Source of the DNA: Helochares maculicollis
Taxonomy: Eukaryota; Arthropoda; Insecta; Coleoptera; Hydrophilidae
Direction: 5' to 3'
DNA length: 64,000 nucleotides
Assembly: GCA_033557835.1 (NCBI GenBank)
Contig: JAWQRO010000037.1
Span: 1 to 64,000 of the forward strand
The position numbers and the translations under genes are program-made. The notes below the pieces were generated by a model. That model searched no databases, was not told the origin of the DNA, and worked only from the letters and a program-made list of their open reading frames with translations. Position 1 is the first letter of the stretch. Every line of letters starts with the position of its first letter. Positions 36,600 through 49,429 of this stretch are shown one piece after another.

Positions 36600-37610
36600 A
36601 TTTTCCTCGCTATTCTGTTTATACGTTCTAAGTATTCACATCCATTTTTTATACCCCATGTTTTTCGTCATGTTCTTATTTTTTTATTTGGTTCTGAATC
36701 GATCAGTTGTAAAATGTATTGCCTCTATACGTAAAAGACCTTACTTGGCGCTCTTGATAGCGGCACGTATCTGAAAATTAGAAACTTTGGTTGACGCTCT
36801 TAATTGAAAACGAAACGCGAATCGGCTGTGCCGAAGGCACAACATAGACATTATACAGAATTTAAAAGATGACTTTATTTTCTTGATTAATTCCATACCT
36901 GTACTGAGATTTGATTGTACGGTTGAAAGTAGTAAAGAAATAAACATATTTAGTTGACTGTTTGCTTTTTAAAAGGGCGACTACATAAAGCAATAATCTC
37001 CTTATATTATTTTCGGGAATGTTGAAGGTAGACACTTAATTTTTTAATTAATATGTCTTAATTTAGTATTAATGTTATATTTTCTGTTTGCATTCTGATT
37101 CTTTCGCATTTTATAAACTCTTGTCCTGGTTCTTACTCTTTCAGTTGTAAAAAATATTTCTTCTGGCCGTAAAAGGTCTTAGTTAGCGGAATGTTAAAAA
37201 CGAGTTGGCTGTTGTAAAGCCACAGCTTACACGGTTTGGAAATGTAAAAAGATATTTTCACATTCATGATTAGTTTTATTCCTGTGTTAAGATTTTTCTA
37301 CACAATTCATAGTCGATGATTTTTACTATAGCTACCATAATATAATATCCATAATATGAAGCAGATCTTTTGTCGATATAATTTTTTTATGTGCATACAC
37401 TAAAAGATCTAATTGACACTCTTAATAACGAAATATTTCTGGATGTTAGGAGCTTAGGTTGACGCTCTTAATTGAAAGCGAAGCTCAAAAGCATAGCATA
37501 TACGTTTTGCAAATGTTAAAAGATATGGTCACTTTCCTGATAAATATTATTCTTACGTTGAGACTCGATTCTGCTCTTCGGGATTGTTGAGTAGAGACAC
37601 TCCAGATATT
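36600..37610 (+). repeat. Repeat family R2, three near-tandem copies of about 400 bp
   Basis: Three successive segments share an order of landmarks: TCAGTTGTAAAA...TATT, CGTAAAAGGTCTTAGTTGGCG, GACGCTCTTAATTGAAAGCG, GGCTGTGCCGAAGGCACA (a short hairpin), AAATGTAAAAGATAT, ATTCATGATTA.TTTTATTCC and TGTTGAGATTTGATTCTAC. Landmarks start near 36709, 37141 and 37367. Individual copies have internal losses. A fourth copy is at 51740-51965, and diverged pieces lie near 53920 and 55190. No protein is encoded. The classification (non-autonomous DNA element or satellite) is open. Confidence 0.6.
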
Positions 37611-37984
37611 TTACAAGTTAACGATTCCAATTGAAACCAGATCACATGAAAAGGTAGATACTATCTATGAAGCTAAAGAAACTAGGCCGACTCGCAACAA
37701 GCAAAAGTCTACAAATACTAAAGAAACACAAAATGTTAATGTTTTCCTGTTCTTAAGAGCATCACAAAATGCAACAACAATTAACCATGGAAATTCCATT
37801 TGAAAAGTTATAATTTTTCCTTTTTGACGTCAGAATCACCCCTGTTCCAAAATACACGTTTCCTAAGATCTGAACGTTTGCAGCAATCCAGTTCTCACAA
37901 AAGCTTAAAGAAACAACACGGTGCCTTAGAACGACCTTAAGAACTGGACAGAGTACTTTTATTTTAAAAAGGAGTAGTTGATGC

Positions 37985-39160
37985 GTCACCAGCTCCTAAG
38001 TTTACTTAGATAAATACCAAAAATCAAACCAACAATGGAAAGAATAACAAAAATACAAAAATTACAGAAGATAAAAGCAGAATTGGTAAAACTCCTGAAA
38101 AATGAAAAGTCTGGGAAAGGACGGTAAAGATTCAGAAGGAATGGTAAAGGCGCGCAAGAAATTTCAAAAGGAAAGCAATCAGTTGTAACGATGCTTAAGA
38201 AATCGCAATAAGACCGCAGGGATGGCAGAAAGGCACATAAAACGTTAAGATATCGCCAGTTCTTCCAAGCATTGACTATATATACAACCACGAGTTACAA
38301 TGATATGTAGAATAGACGGTATTAGACTAGGCACAGTGACATAAGGAGTTACAAAAAGCGCAAGAAATGACACAAAGCAACAACGAGTGACGAACAAATT
38401 AGCAAGGAATGGCAAAATGACCCAAGATTTGGCGCGAATGCAAAAAAAACACAAAAATACAAGAAATGAAATGACGGGATAGAGACAGAAGGAATAGCTT
38501 GTGTTTAAGAGGAAAGAACCACTTCTCCTAGATGTATAGCTAAAAATAAAACCAAGAGTATCAATGACAGGAGAAGTCACGGCACAAAAATAGGCAAAAT
38601 GACATAAGGAGTTAAAAGATACAGAAGGAATGTTCAAAAAACAACAACGACGGGTGAAGAAATTCCCAAAGAATGACAAAAGACACACGATATGGCAAAC
38701 ACGAGGAATCACAAAATGACAAATAAATTTAGGGGCAAAGGGAACACTAAAAAGATTCAATGATTTGCTAAAGATCACTACGAGTTGTAGAGAAAGTTAA
38801 GGAATGAAAATGGTAGCAAGAAATGGCAAAACGATAAAGCAAGGGAAAGAAAAACACAAAGCGTAGTAAAAAGGCACAAGAAGTTGCACGGATGCCAGAT
38901 ATGGCAAAAAAATACAAGTGATTGGATGATACAAGAGTGGATGCAAGGCCTTGCGAAAAGTCACTAGAAATGACGAAATGCACTGGAAATGGCAAAAACA
39001 CACGAAACGTTAAAAACTGTAAGCAATGGCACGTACAAAAATGTTAAAGATACCAAAGTAGTGAAAAGACACAGAATCTAAAAAGCCAGTAGGAATGCCC
39101 AAAAGATGCAAAGAATGGCAAAAACACAGTGGGAATGGCTAAACGACAAGATAAAAGGGA
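37985..39160 (+). repeat. Degenerate 20-bp minisatellite, purine-rich strand
   Basis: The plus strand is built of imperfect units near AATGGCAAAA-ACACARGR with a period of 19 to 20 bp. Examples are three adjoining units at 39092-39150 (AATGCCCAAAAGATGCAAAG, AATGGCAAAAACACAGTGGG, AATGGCTAAACGACAAG) and units around 38660-38720, 38810-38850, 38895-38930 and 38970-39000. The strong purine asymmetry removes stop codons from the opposite strand, which explains the 177-, 101-, 77- and 68-codon minus frames here. These are rich in Phe, Cys, Leu and Ser and are not considered genes. Confidence 0.65.
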
Positions 39161-39239
39161 GGAACATTCCGTAGGAGATCACTTATTTCTGGATCGTTGT
39201 GGTTTGGTGCGATGTGACATGAAAAGGGTTCTGAAAGTT

Positions 39240-39720
39240 TTGAAAACATTGCGACCTCAAGCGAGGCGGCAAATATAAGGATGCATAATGCGACGCGACC
39301 TACGGCGCGAAGGCGTAACACGATGTGGCTTAGAGGAGGTCGGCATGAAACGGGTTGGCACAAAACGGTACGTCGCGATGCTGAAATTTCATCCTCGATG
39401 CGATGTATATAAGAAATATTCTGAATATTTAATATCCCATCTTTCACGAATTTACGTGGCGGCCCACATTTGCATGTATTCGTATATGTAACCATAAAAC
39501 AGATGTTCGTAATGAAACTACGCGGTATATTTTCAGGAGGGACGTATGTCATTCAAGTTCGATATACGGGAGAAATTGAGTGGTTTTGATGAATTTTTGA
39601 AAGGGATAAGGGCGCAAGTCGATTCTAGGGCGTACAGCAGTGCCCTGTAAACTGGCTCTCCTTTGCAGTCTGCTTCTATTGGTTCATTACGAGCACACCC
39701 TGGTTTTCTCGCAGTCCTCA
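39240..39720. other. CpG-rich island, role unknown
   Basis: A CpG-dense core at 39285-39385 and a second GC-rich part at 39600-39720 are set in AT-rich DNA. An octamer ATTTGCAT (POU-type site) lies at 39468-39475, and ATTGG/CCAAT at about 39680. A 137-codon minus frame (39139-39552) and a 67-codon plus frame resemble nothing known. Possibly a regulatory element or an old unique insertion. Confidence 0.3.
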
Positions 39721-40284
39721 ACTAATTTCTTACCACCCCTGTCGCATGTTTCATAGCTCAATGTATTTCATAGCCCACCCTTTCAATTTTTAGACGCATT
39801 TAGGGCTCTTCTTGTTAAAGAATTCTTTAAAGGAAATAACGAATAAATGTTTCTTTGCATATTTTGCCCTTTTATTACAGTATAATAATGTAAAACCTGT
39901 ATGGAACGGAATGCTACAGAATTATCCATTAAGTTTTCTTGGAAAGAAAAAGAGAGGATCACGAGAATACTAACGAAATATTTATTATGTTTCAAAGTGA
40001 AGCATTTTATTCTTTATCTCGCTTTTCTGCAGCTCGCATTCCACTATTTTTACTGAATAATGAAGCAATTTTGGTGGCATATTTTTGTATTTTACTTCTT
40101 AAACAATATATTTTAAGTCATCAGAACGAGGTATATTGTAATATAAAAGTTGAAAATGAACTAGAAACCACTATTATTAATCGCCTATGAACACAGATAC
40201 CAGGGTACGAGAAATACCCATTTAAAATCTTTCGTATGAATTGTTATAATCTGTCTGCTCCAGAATAAGTAAAATTAAGACTTA

Positions 40285-41107
40285 CTAGGTTGCTCAATAA
40301 GATTTCGGTTCGATAAAAAAGGGAGTTTCTGCTAGCCTATTTTTTTATTCTGTTGGTATACTATTCAGTTGATCGTATGTGGAGTTTCATTTCAATCTGT
40401 CATTTCATTCTTTATTTATAAGCCATTTACACAGTAATATTTTTACAATGGAAAAAATCAAGTATCCTACAGTGATTGAATTTTTTATTTTGGAAGGTTT
40501 AAAGGCAAAGGAAATTTATGAACCAATGTTAAATGGGTGTAGACTCTTCGCCTTCAATTATTAGAGTAGAAAAATGGGTTGCTTAGTTTAAATGTGGTCA
40601 AGGACATCCAAAAACAGCAGCAGCATCAGAAATCGTAGAGAAAATACAGGATATTGTATTGGAAAATCATCGATCAAGAAAGTGTTAACATCAGTTGTTT
40701 GTGATCGAAATGAATTTTGTTTATGGATTACTTGCAAACTGGTAAAAGAATAAAGTCTGAATATTATAGTAACCTTTTAGATCAACTGAAGCAAAACATT
40801 CGTGAAAAAAGAACTGCTTCCGAATTGTTGGAGCATCCACTATATTCACTAAGGACTTCCATCTGTTTTCAGACCTATACAAATTCATGTGTGGAAAGCG
40901 TTTTTCATCAAATCATGAGGTCATAACAGATGTGGGAGCGTATTTTGTAGCCCTTCCAGATTCTCACTTCAAGGATGAAATTTATAAATCGGAATCTCAT
41001 GAGAAGTGTATTGATGTATAGGGAGGCTACACTGAAAAATTAAGTGTATTTCAAACTATGAAATTGTATTTTTCTTATGGAACCGCAAAACTTATTAGAC
41101 AACTTAG
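40285..41107 (+). mobile_element. Mariner remnant 4 with both terminal inverted repeats, internally deleted
   Basis: The 5' end reads CTAGGTTGCTCAATAAGATT and the 3' end, in reverse complement, CTAAGTTGTCTAATAAGTTT. The repeats then align through CGGTT, and each is flanked by TA, the mariner target. The transposase starts at 40448 (MEKIKYPTVIEFFILEGLKA), an irritans/mellifera-type N-terminus, then frameshifts into GHPKTAA and EIVEKIQDIVLENHR. Everything from the second DNA-binding domain through catalytic Asp 1 is gone. The frame resumes at FMDYLQTGKRIKSEYYSNLL near 40717, then jumps from REKRTA to ELLEHPLYS, removing Asp 2. It ends in HFKDEIYKSESHEKCIDV. Total 823 bp against about 1.3 kb for a full mariner. 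Confidence 0.93.
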
Positions 41108-42975
41108 TAATTCATCCTGTTAGCTTATAAATGAACGACTCCTTTACTGTAGAACATCAACAAGCCGCTAATTTTGGTATTTTACAAGACGCGACCATAT
41201 TTATTGACGCAACAATATACTATTTTATGCATGCGACAATAGATTTCAAACAATAGTTAAATTGTGTTTAAGGAAATCAAAAACATACAAACCCCTTGGA
41301 ATGAAATCAATTCTGTTTTTATAAGTTTGTTTGATCAACAGAGAACAATTAGTCAATATTAATAACGAATCGAGCTGAATCTAAATATTGGAGGAAAAGT
41401 CAATGCATACGCAAATGAAAATTGATTCAGTTGGCGATTGAGCTGAAATATTCCAACGAATCCCAAATATCATTTATAATCTACCAGACTAATTTTTAGC
41501 TTGAAGGTTTTCATGTTTGAATTAGCTGTTAATCATTTCAACAGTTTTCAGTGTGTGTGTTTCATTCAAGTGAAATTTATATCATTAAAAACTGAGCCAT
41601 TTATATTGAATTTCAATTTGAAGCAATTCGCAGCAGTTAATAGCCGAAAGATTTCGTTCCGAAAAAGGTATTTTCAAATCATTTTTACAGAACTGAATTA
41701 AAATAACAAGCGATAGCATGAAAAGGCCTATATAACATTTGTGTTTAATTTCGCAGCGTGTCTCTTAGGTCTCTTTTTCGAATATATATGATAATTAGCA
41801 TCTATCGATTTCATGGCAACCACCTTTACACAGCCCACATTAAATACATTTATCCATCTACCCTAGGTTCATTTACATACCAAACACCTTCATTCCGCCC
41901 AGTCCGCATACTTTCATAAGCATTTTATTTAAACCAGATCCATAAGAAATTCAGTGTTCCATTAAGAAATATAGCTATATTATTATAATGTATAAACTCA
42001 TCGCTGTGTCATTAATTTTTGTTGGTAACCATACTGAAAGTGACCCAGATTCATATTTAATAATTAGCAATAAGGCATCAAATCGCCGGCCCATTTTTAT
42101 TTATATAAATCTACTGCTGTGTCTCAGTTTAGCAATGACATTAATTTTGCTAAAAATATGTCCTTATAACATTTTTACAGTTTAGTTACTGTAAAATAAT
42201 GTAACGTAATTGATGAGTTAGAGGGCCAATACTCGGTGCGTGTAAAATAATGCATTGAACAAAGCCGGAATGTAAACAATTGGGGTTAATAGAAAGAAAG
42301 TTATTCCGTAAAGATCGTCTGTGCTTTGAAAAAGCACATAAGCCCTGGTTTTTTATTGAAAGTTTATTTGCATAATTTTATTTGCACTTTATAATCTTCT
42401 GCTCTTTTAGTGATAGCGAACAGCTTATTCTAGGATCTTTAAATACTTTCGATTTGAATTATGTACACGGAATAATATATTTCGCTAATAAACAAATGGT
42501 AGTAGGAAATAATCAATTACAATCTAAGGAGATACATAATGGTACACATACGTCCTCGCATAAGAAAACAATCAACTAGAAATTAATTCTATTCTTAACA
42601 TCAGAAATGTAAGAGGCTTTAACTTAACGATCACTACTTCAAGAGAATAAAACTCTAAGGTGATTATAAAGAAGAATAGAATGTAAGAAAGAGCAAGAAA
42701 TACGATGTTAATGATTAAAGGAAAATTTTACAGAAATACGAGGAAGAAAATAAAAATCAAATAGCAATGAGAACAAATTGAAAATATAATAGACCAGGTC
42801 AGCAGGACAATCAAAACAATAAAAAACAAATATTAAATTGATTAAGAATGTGACAAAATAATGACAACAAATAAAGAGACATAATTGAAAACATGTAAAC
42901 ATTAATATTAGAGAATGTGTGTGGAAAGGTAGAATCAAATAAGAAGTACACCAAAATGGTGATGGATAAATAGGG
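41108..42975. other. No gene seen; C-rich, G-poor patch at about 41850-41940
   Basis: AT-rich. The patch has cytosine-rich, guanine-poor plus-strand sequence with ill-preserved spacing near 15 bp (CATTTACATACCAAA, CACCTTCATTCCGCC, CAGTCCGCATACTTT), resembling the better 15-bp arrays at 47.0 and 52.6 kb. Confidence 0.35.
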
Positions 42976-42979
42976 AGGA

Positions 42980-44130
42980 TATTGGAAAAACAGTGTTATA
43001 TATGGATAAGAGTGTCTTTCCAAGTAACGTAAAAGGAATAGAAGCGGACAGTACGCAAATATAAAAATGTAGATAAAAGCTAACTCATCCTACAAAGTGG
43101 ATACGCAGAGAGGAAAGAATGCCAAAAAATTGAGAGGAGCTTGGCTAACCGCAACATATAAAAAAGGAGATAGATCGCTATAAAACTTATAAAAGCATCA
43201 CTCTACTAAATTTATGTGACAAAGCCCTTCTCAGCAAGGAGATTAATTAACGTCACTGAGAAAATATTACGAGAATACCAGGCAGGCTTGAAAGGGTAGG
43301 TGTACCAAACCCATTAATGAAGTTATGAACACGAAATAAATATAGAATAAACCGTTTATTTGCACATTTTAACGCACATACGATTCGTCGAATTTTGAGA
43401 ATATGCACCAAGTAATAAACGAAATAAGCATATAAAAGAAGCAAATACAATTCACATAGAAGGAACATACAGCCAAGTAATTTGGAAGAGATTAAAATCA
43501 GAAAAAAATATAATAAGTAAGGCCTTCAGATAAGGCGATCTGTTATCTTTAATAATGTTCCATTCAGTTCTAGAAACATGTTATATTAACTTTCTTTAGT
43601 ATCGAACTCTACGAATAAAAGAGTAAGCAAGACAAAATAAAATTTATCGTGATGGGAAATTTATAAATGAAAACAAAAATTTTGATTTTTGTGAGTTGGC
43701 AGAGAGAAAAAAGATATAATTTCAAGATGAAAGCCACGTTATATACTTGGCAGTGCAGTTAGAGAAGAAGGAGCACAAGCTAAGGAAATCAGAGCTACAT
43801 TAATGAAAGGAAATAAAATCTTCAACAGTTTAAAGTCATTGATAAGTTTTAATTATGTATTAAAACGTGCAAAAATTAGAATACATAAAAGTATAACAAG
43901 ACTAAGAAAGAGCTATCTAAAGAAAGAATAGTGGACGACAAACACAAACGAAACATTGAAAAAACCGTATATAGAACCTAGTATAAGGCACATGATAGTA
44001 GATAGCTGGAAGAGATTGAAGAACAAAAGCGCAAGCTTGGAACAATTGAGACATTAAAAAACTACTTATGAATAAAATGGATAACTCGGCCTAGGTGGAT
44101 GCCTGCCGAACGGATTAAAAGAAATAGACA
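42980..44130 (+). mobile_element. Non-LTR retrotransposon (LINE) remnant
   Basis: Plus-strand pieces in LINE order. Near 43120-43210 comes YKTYKSITLLNLCDKALLSKEI, a worn 'NYRGISLLNxxYKxLSKxL' motif. Near 43500-43590 comes a segment comparable with the 'GVRQGDxLSPLLFNxxLExxI' block. From 43743 an uninterrupted frame without ATG reads ILGSAVREEGAQAKEI, then MKGNKIFNSLKSLISFNYV, matching the 'YLGSxVxxxGxxxxEIxxRIxxGNKxFxSLxxLLxSKxVSRxxKxxIYKxxIRP' connection region. The following frame is basic and degenerate. Stops and shifts are frequent elsewhere. The YADD box is not seen. Confidence 0.65.
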
Positions 44131-46970
44131 TTTTAGATTTCATAAATTTATGCCAAATAAATAAAGAAATCCTCTTCTAATTTACTTGAAATGAATCGCA
44201 GATTTTCTTTTTGTCCTAAATAACTTAGATTACGTTGCGATAAAATAGCAAACAAGCGAATATTATATACAAGCTTCCTACATTTTTAGAATTACCCGAA
44301 GCAACCAATCCCAATAGCATAGTATCAGTCAAATTTGTACAGGCCAGACATGTGCTCCGAAATCCCTTCTTTACCGAGAGCAGCTGTACTACAATAGACA
44401 TATTTTTGACGTTCAGGAAACAGCCTCTTAATTTTAATGAGGAAGTGAATGTGTTTCACTCCAGGGAAGTTTATTGTGTATTCCGGTTTGTATCCAGTGA
44501 ACATAATATCAGTACATTCGTTAATATTTCCTTGGGCAAGTTTTCACCTTGAGAATGCTGATGAAGGAATCTTTATATATAGATATTTAATGCTAATCAA
44601 TCAAATTGAAATGGGATCGGATCTTGTTTTAAAGCGACCAGCTGCTCCTCTCACTTAGCGTTATAAATCTGGACGTTTTCGAATGAAAGACTTTATGATC
44701 GCAGTAACAGAATTAGGAGAATAAAGATAGGTGCTTTTATTACGATAATGCATGACCCATTTCGTGCGCACAGTATGCCGAACTGCTCTAGCACCCACCT
44801 TTTTCTCCTGACTTGGCTCTTTACAATTCATTTTTATTTGCAAATATAAGATTGCCGCCTTTAATTCTAATATATTATATTATAAAAGAAATCTAGCAAT
44901 ATAGGTATAGCAATAAATTTGTCTATTTAGCGCATGATCCCTCAATAATTTGTCAGGGTTTAAGTTATTATCCAAGCTTTACGTATATATAAAAAATGTA
45001 TGCTTCACAAATACTTAGGTTTAACTATAATACGCATTTTGATATTATTTTATGAGAATTTTCAATTCAGTTTTGAAACTTGTCGTGGATAGGGTTGCGA
45101 ATATCTTTTTTTGACATTTGAAATCAACTTTAATAGAAATATTTGATAAAAGTATTTGTATTATTTAATATAATTTCGCAAGGAATATGGCTTAAATTAC
45201 AATCAATACAAATTGTCCCAACTTGTTAACGTGCTATTCATATTTCATGAGAATTTTCAAAACATATTGGACATAAAATAATAATAAATACTCAAGAAAT
45301 TCCAATAATTTGATAGTATTTTAGTCAAAGAGTCGAAATTCAGATTAGGATTTTTGTGCTGTTATAAAGCTTTACCCTTAATAATATAATAACACTTATC
45401 GCTGTGAAATCATGACCAAACAGAACGGCAAACAGATTTTTACATAACTAAAAAGAGCATTATTTGTTCCTGCTTAATATATGGAATGTTCTTGTCAATT
45501 TTTAAAAGCTTGTCAAAAATATAAAACATTATAAAGCTCATATCGCTTAAAACAACACGCAGAATACCTCATTCAGAAGTGTTTTATTTAACAAATCGAA
45601 GTTACATAATAAAATAGATTTATATTTATATATAAACATTAATAGTATTATAGGTTAACATTATTTAATTATACACTCAGCTAGTACTTTTTTTATACAT
45701 TACATGTAAATATTTAATTTAATTTTTTCGATATATTTTAACCGTGTAAGTAACATAACGTATTTCTGCCAGTTTCATTAAAATATCCTTTAAAACGTTA
45801 TCATAGATCAGTTTGGCCGAGAAATGTTGCATTAAACCAAAATAAACATATTTCTACATGAAGATCCATAATTAAAAGCCGGCCTATGCGCATTTAACCA
45901 ACAAATACATCCACTACCCCACATTTACGTCCATGGGCATTTCAAAAACTGTCCTTCCTTACCGCCAACAGTTTATACAAAAATTACCTCTATGTTAACC
46001 ATACTTCAACTCGTCTTTATACAAGCAGCTTTCAATCATTCTTCCATTTATTACTGTATAACTTGTATCTTGACTGACCCCTTCGATATCTAAATAACAT
46101 TTTTGAATCTAAATGACGTTTCCCGAAATGAATATAAATATGTTTGGCCATTATCCACCTTCACAGGGTCACCCATCAAACGGCCAAGTATAAATATTTT
46201 ATTTTACACGATTCATTCACGTTCTTTTGCCTCCAATTTATCAACACTTGGACAGCGATTGATCCACGCGTGTGGCTTTCTAGAAATTGAAGCTCAGTTC
46301 GTGGACTATCGGCATTCCCGTTTTCAATGAGTTGGGTTACTTAGTATTAATAGAAGATTAAGAATGTTTGCATACTGAGTTCATATGGTTGGGAGCATAA
46401 ATACAGAATAAAACATTCATAATCATCCAATTTTTAGAGTAAAGTCTGGACTATGTCAATAATTAATTGATGAAATTATCTTATTCACATCGGTAGCAAT
46501 TTCATTTATCAAAGTTGTAAAAATCATATTTTTCTCAGTAATTTTCCATTATGTAATCAGACTCAAACACGAGCCCACTCTCATATCAACAATGCTCGTT
46601 AAATGATCTTTAATTAACTTCAAAAAGCGTATGTTCAAATGCCCCATTTTCGCGTTACTCATTAGCCTCATGTCTTTTTCACTTTAATACATGGCATCCA
46701 TTTATTTTTAGTGTTCTATGTTGTCGGCAAATGCAACGTACGTAGACAGCATAGTGTATTCAGTAATAGCAAAAAAGTTAGCGACATTTTATTTAGTTTC
46801 AATTACAGCTACTATTAACTGTAATTTTATTACATTTACATTTAGACCTTCCCTGAATTTACTGTATAGCAGAATCACAAAAGGCTAAGCCTTTAGAAAT
46901 GTTTGTCATTCTTTTATGTAGAATCTGCAATCAGTTGCCAGCAACGTAACCGAACCCCAACCTACCTTAA
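44131..46970. other. No gene seen
   Basis: AT-rich DNA. A C-rich, G-poor patch at about 45880-45960 (containing CCACATTTACGTCCA) again resembles the 15-bp arrays. Frames of 66 to 76 codons have no family resemblance. Confidence 0.3.
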
Positions 46971-46974
46971 AGTA

Positions 46975-47040
46975 ATCTATTTTCACATAATCAACATTCA
47001 CGCAATCTCCTTCACATACATAACCTAGCTTAATGCCTAC
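46975..47040 (+). repeat. Degenerate 15-bp tandem array, copy 1
   Basis: Successive segments TCTATTTTCACATAAT, CAACATTCACGCAAT, CTCCTTCACATACAT fit the consensus YCANATTCACGTAAY, which is better preserved at 52.6 kb. C-rich, G-poor plus-strand DNA continues to about 47320. Confidence 0.5.
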
Positions 47041-47389
47041 AAAGAAAGTTACGCGTTCCTGAAACTTTCCCTAACTTATACACCCCAAATTTTATTATCT
47101 GTACCTAAACGACTTTCGCATTAATCACTTTCTAACTTGAAACGGCCAACTTTCAATTATCTCATTTTCTGTATCAACATTTCTTCTTGATCTGTAATTA
47201 CATTTACAGCCCGAGTCGTTTGCTCAACTTGCAAGTCATCCCAGTATAAACAACCCACCATCAGAAACTTTCGCGCAATCCTTGACCGAACTTCCATTTA
47301 CCAACTAATTTAAGAATCAAATGTATTTCCATTCATAAAGTTCAGTTCATACTTATTTAATCCTTTCACCATGAGGTATGGGGTTGTAA

Positions 47390-49250
47390 AGATAAGCTCC
47401 CTGACTTTGTCTTCCCAAAAACTCTCCGTTTTGTTTCTGTCACCGCATCTCGAGTGTATTTTTCACTTCTAGTTTGCTGTTTTTTTCGCACAATATATAT
47501 TTTTAATGCCGTTTATCTTCATAACTAGTTCTCGCTATCTTAAGTCAAATTTGAGCTCTTGTCTGGGTGCTTGTTTTCTGTCCTATTTCTTTTATTAGTC
47601 CAATTTATCTCTAAATTTTTCTCAGAAATTTCCTTTTCATGCTGACCATTTTACTTCTTAGCTCTGAATTTCCGGTATTTGACTGTAACTCCATTTGCAA
47701 ATTTTTATGCACTTTCTTAAACCATCGATAAATCCTCTTCTTGTAGAATTTTTCACAAGATTTAATTGGTGTATCAAATGCTTTGTTTATTTTTAGAAAG
47801 CACAAGCGCAGTTTTAACCAATTTCTACTCGTTTTTATGTTTGTCTTAATACGAAAAACTTGTGCCTATGTTCCGCTGCTCATTCTAAACATTTCTTTAA
47901 AATTATCTGAAAGTTACTCTTCAGTATACATATTTTAAACCTTTATCGGTTACTCTAAGGCCTAGAAATTTCATTGTTTTTACAATGCTCTGTATTGTCT
48001 GTCTCATACTTTCTAGTCTTTGATTTTCATTACAGTTTCCCATGCTATTGTAACTACATATGTTCTAAAGGTTAACGGCTTTTCTTTTACTGCTATTCTC
48101 ATGTGCGTCGTCCACGAAACTGTTTTTTCGTTGCTAACTCTTATTTATTCTCATTTCTTTGCTATCGCTTTCAAGCAATTCCTTGGCGTTTTCCATTAAT
48201 GTTTAAATTTTGCTTGGAGCTTGCGTGTCCATAGCTTTGGTCTTCAGTGTGTTAGTACGCTATGTTGACTTGAAGTTCTCTTAGTTACAGGCATTTTTCA
48301 TTTATTAACCTTCCTCTTATTTGGTTTCATATGGTCTTCGTATGATCTTTCAGTAGGTAATGATGATTTCCAGTGTCTGTCCCAGTTGTACGTTTATATT
48401 CTGTTAATATTTTCACAATTCATAGTTAATCAACATGTAGCTAATAATTGATTTATTGTTTCTTGATAGCACAAGATATGAATTTCTTTGTGCGTAGTAT
48501 TCATTATAGTTAAACACTGTTTTATGTTAAGTCTTCGTCATTAATTCCATTTATACTTCGCTGCAACTGCTCATAGAATATATTTTTGTGTTTTGTTCAT
48601 GCCGTCGTTGGCAGTATTTGTTGTTATTAGAAAAAGTTCTTACTTAACTTCACCGATATTTTTGGATTTTTCCTATTTCACATTATCTCCATGCTCTTTT
48701 CTGTACTTCCCACGTCGACATTTAGTAATCATCTGTGTCTCCATGCTAGTTTGCTTTCATTTAATTTGAGCCATTACCATTCCTATTCTTTTCCATTTCT
48801 CGAAACACCTCAATTTCTTATTCTCTAATATTTTTGATATTCCAAACACCATTTACGTAGTATGTCTTCTACCTTCCAAAATTCAGTATATTCTTTTTTT
48901 GCTTGTTTCTGTTCTTTTTCTGTCGAGTTTCTAGTTTAACTTTTCAGTCGTTTTTCATTTTGGTGCTATAATATGAACTTTTGCTCCTACATTCATCTCC
49001 AGGCAGTTTTACATTTTTATTAAAAGGCCTATTTTGTTCTCTGCAATAATCGCGTAGTTGCTGTGTTATTAATGATCGTCTTTTCATTACTTTTTTCATA
49101 TTCTTCGTAGCATCTCTGTTTCTCATTTTCTTCCCGTAAAAGTACGTTATTTTTTAACTCGTTTGAGTCTTATTGATCAATTTCACTTAAGTTTTGTTTT
49201 TGCGCCAATTGTGGCCTAGTCTAATCATTTGGGTGCGATTTATCGATTTT
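47390..49250 (-). mobile_element. Strongly decayed LINE, minus strand
   Basis: The plus strand is pyrimidine-rich throughout, giving long purine-rich minus sequence with Lys/Glu/Asn-rich frames, the usual look of a LINE ORF. In minus order, a segment near 48385-48360 reads TDTGNHHYLLK, comparable with 'xDxGSDHYLLxAKI' at the end of the LINE endonuclease. About 550 bp later a 64-codon frame (47805-47611) contains CFLKINKAFDTPIKSCEKFYKK, matching motif A 'FVDFxKAFDTIxRExLWxxL'. The endonuclease-then-RT order supports the strand. The YADD box was not found. Boundaries are approximate. Confidence 0.5.
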
Positions 49251-49429
49251 CGTGAATAAATAACAAGAAAAGTAAAATGGTCTGACCGTTTTTCGATAGT
49301 GGGCCACATCTCATAATATATAGTTTGCATTTCGTCATTCTACACTGCGATTCAGAGGCGACCTAAGTACAACGACAGTTTTGTATTTAGTTAATCCAGC
49401 CTTCCAAAATTTAGGTTTGATACGTTCTT

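Noticed and set aside
36820..36845. Helitron 3' end suggested by the hairpin GTGCC-GAA-GGCAC in R2
   Set aside because: No CTRR terminus follows at the usual distance, and the 5' TC end is not recognisable.
38245..38778. 177-codon minus-strand hydrophobic reading frame
   Set aside because: It lies inside a 20-bp purine-rich minisatellite. The residue pattern simply translates the repeat in shifting frames.
39139..39552. 137-codon minus-strand frame
   Set aside because: No domain or family resemblance. It spans the CpG island and the end of the minisatellite.
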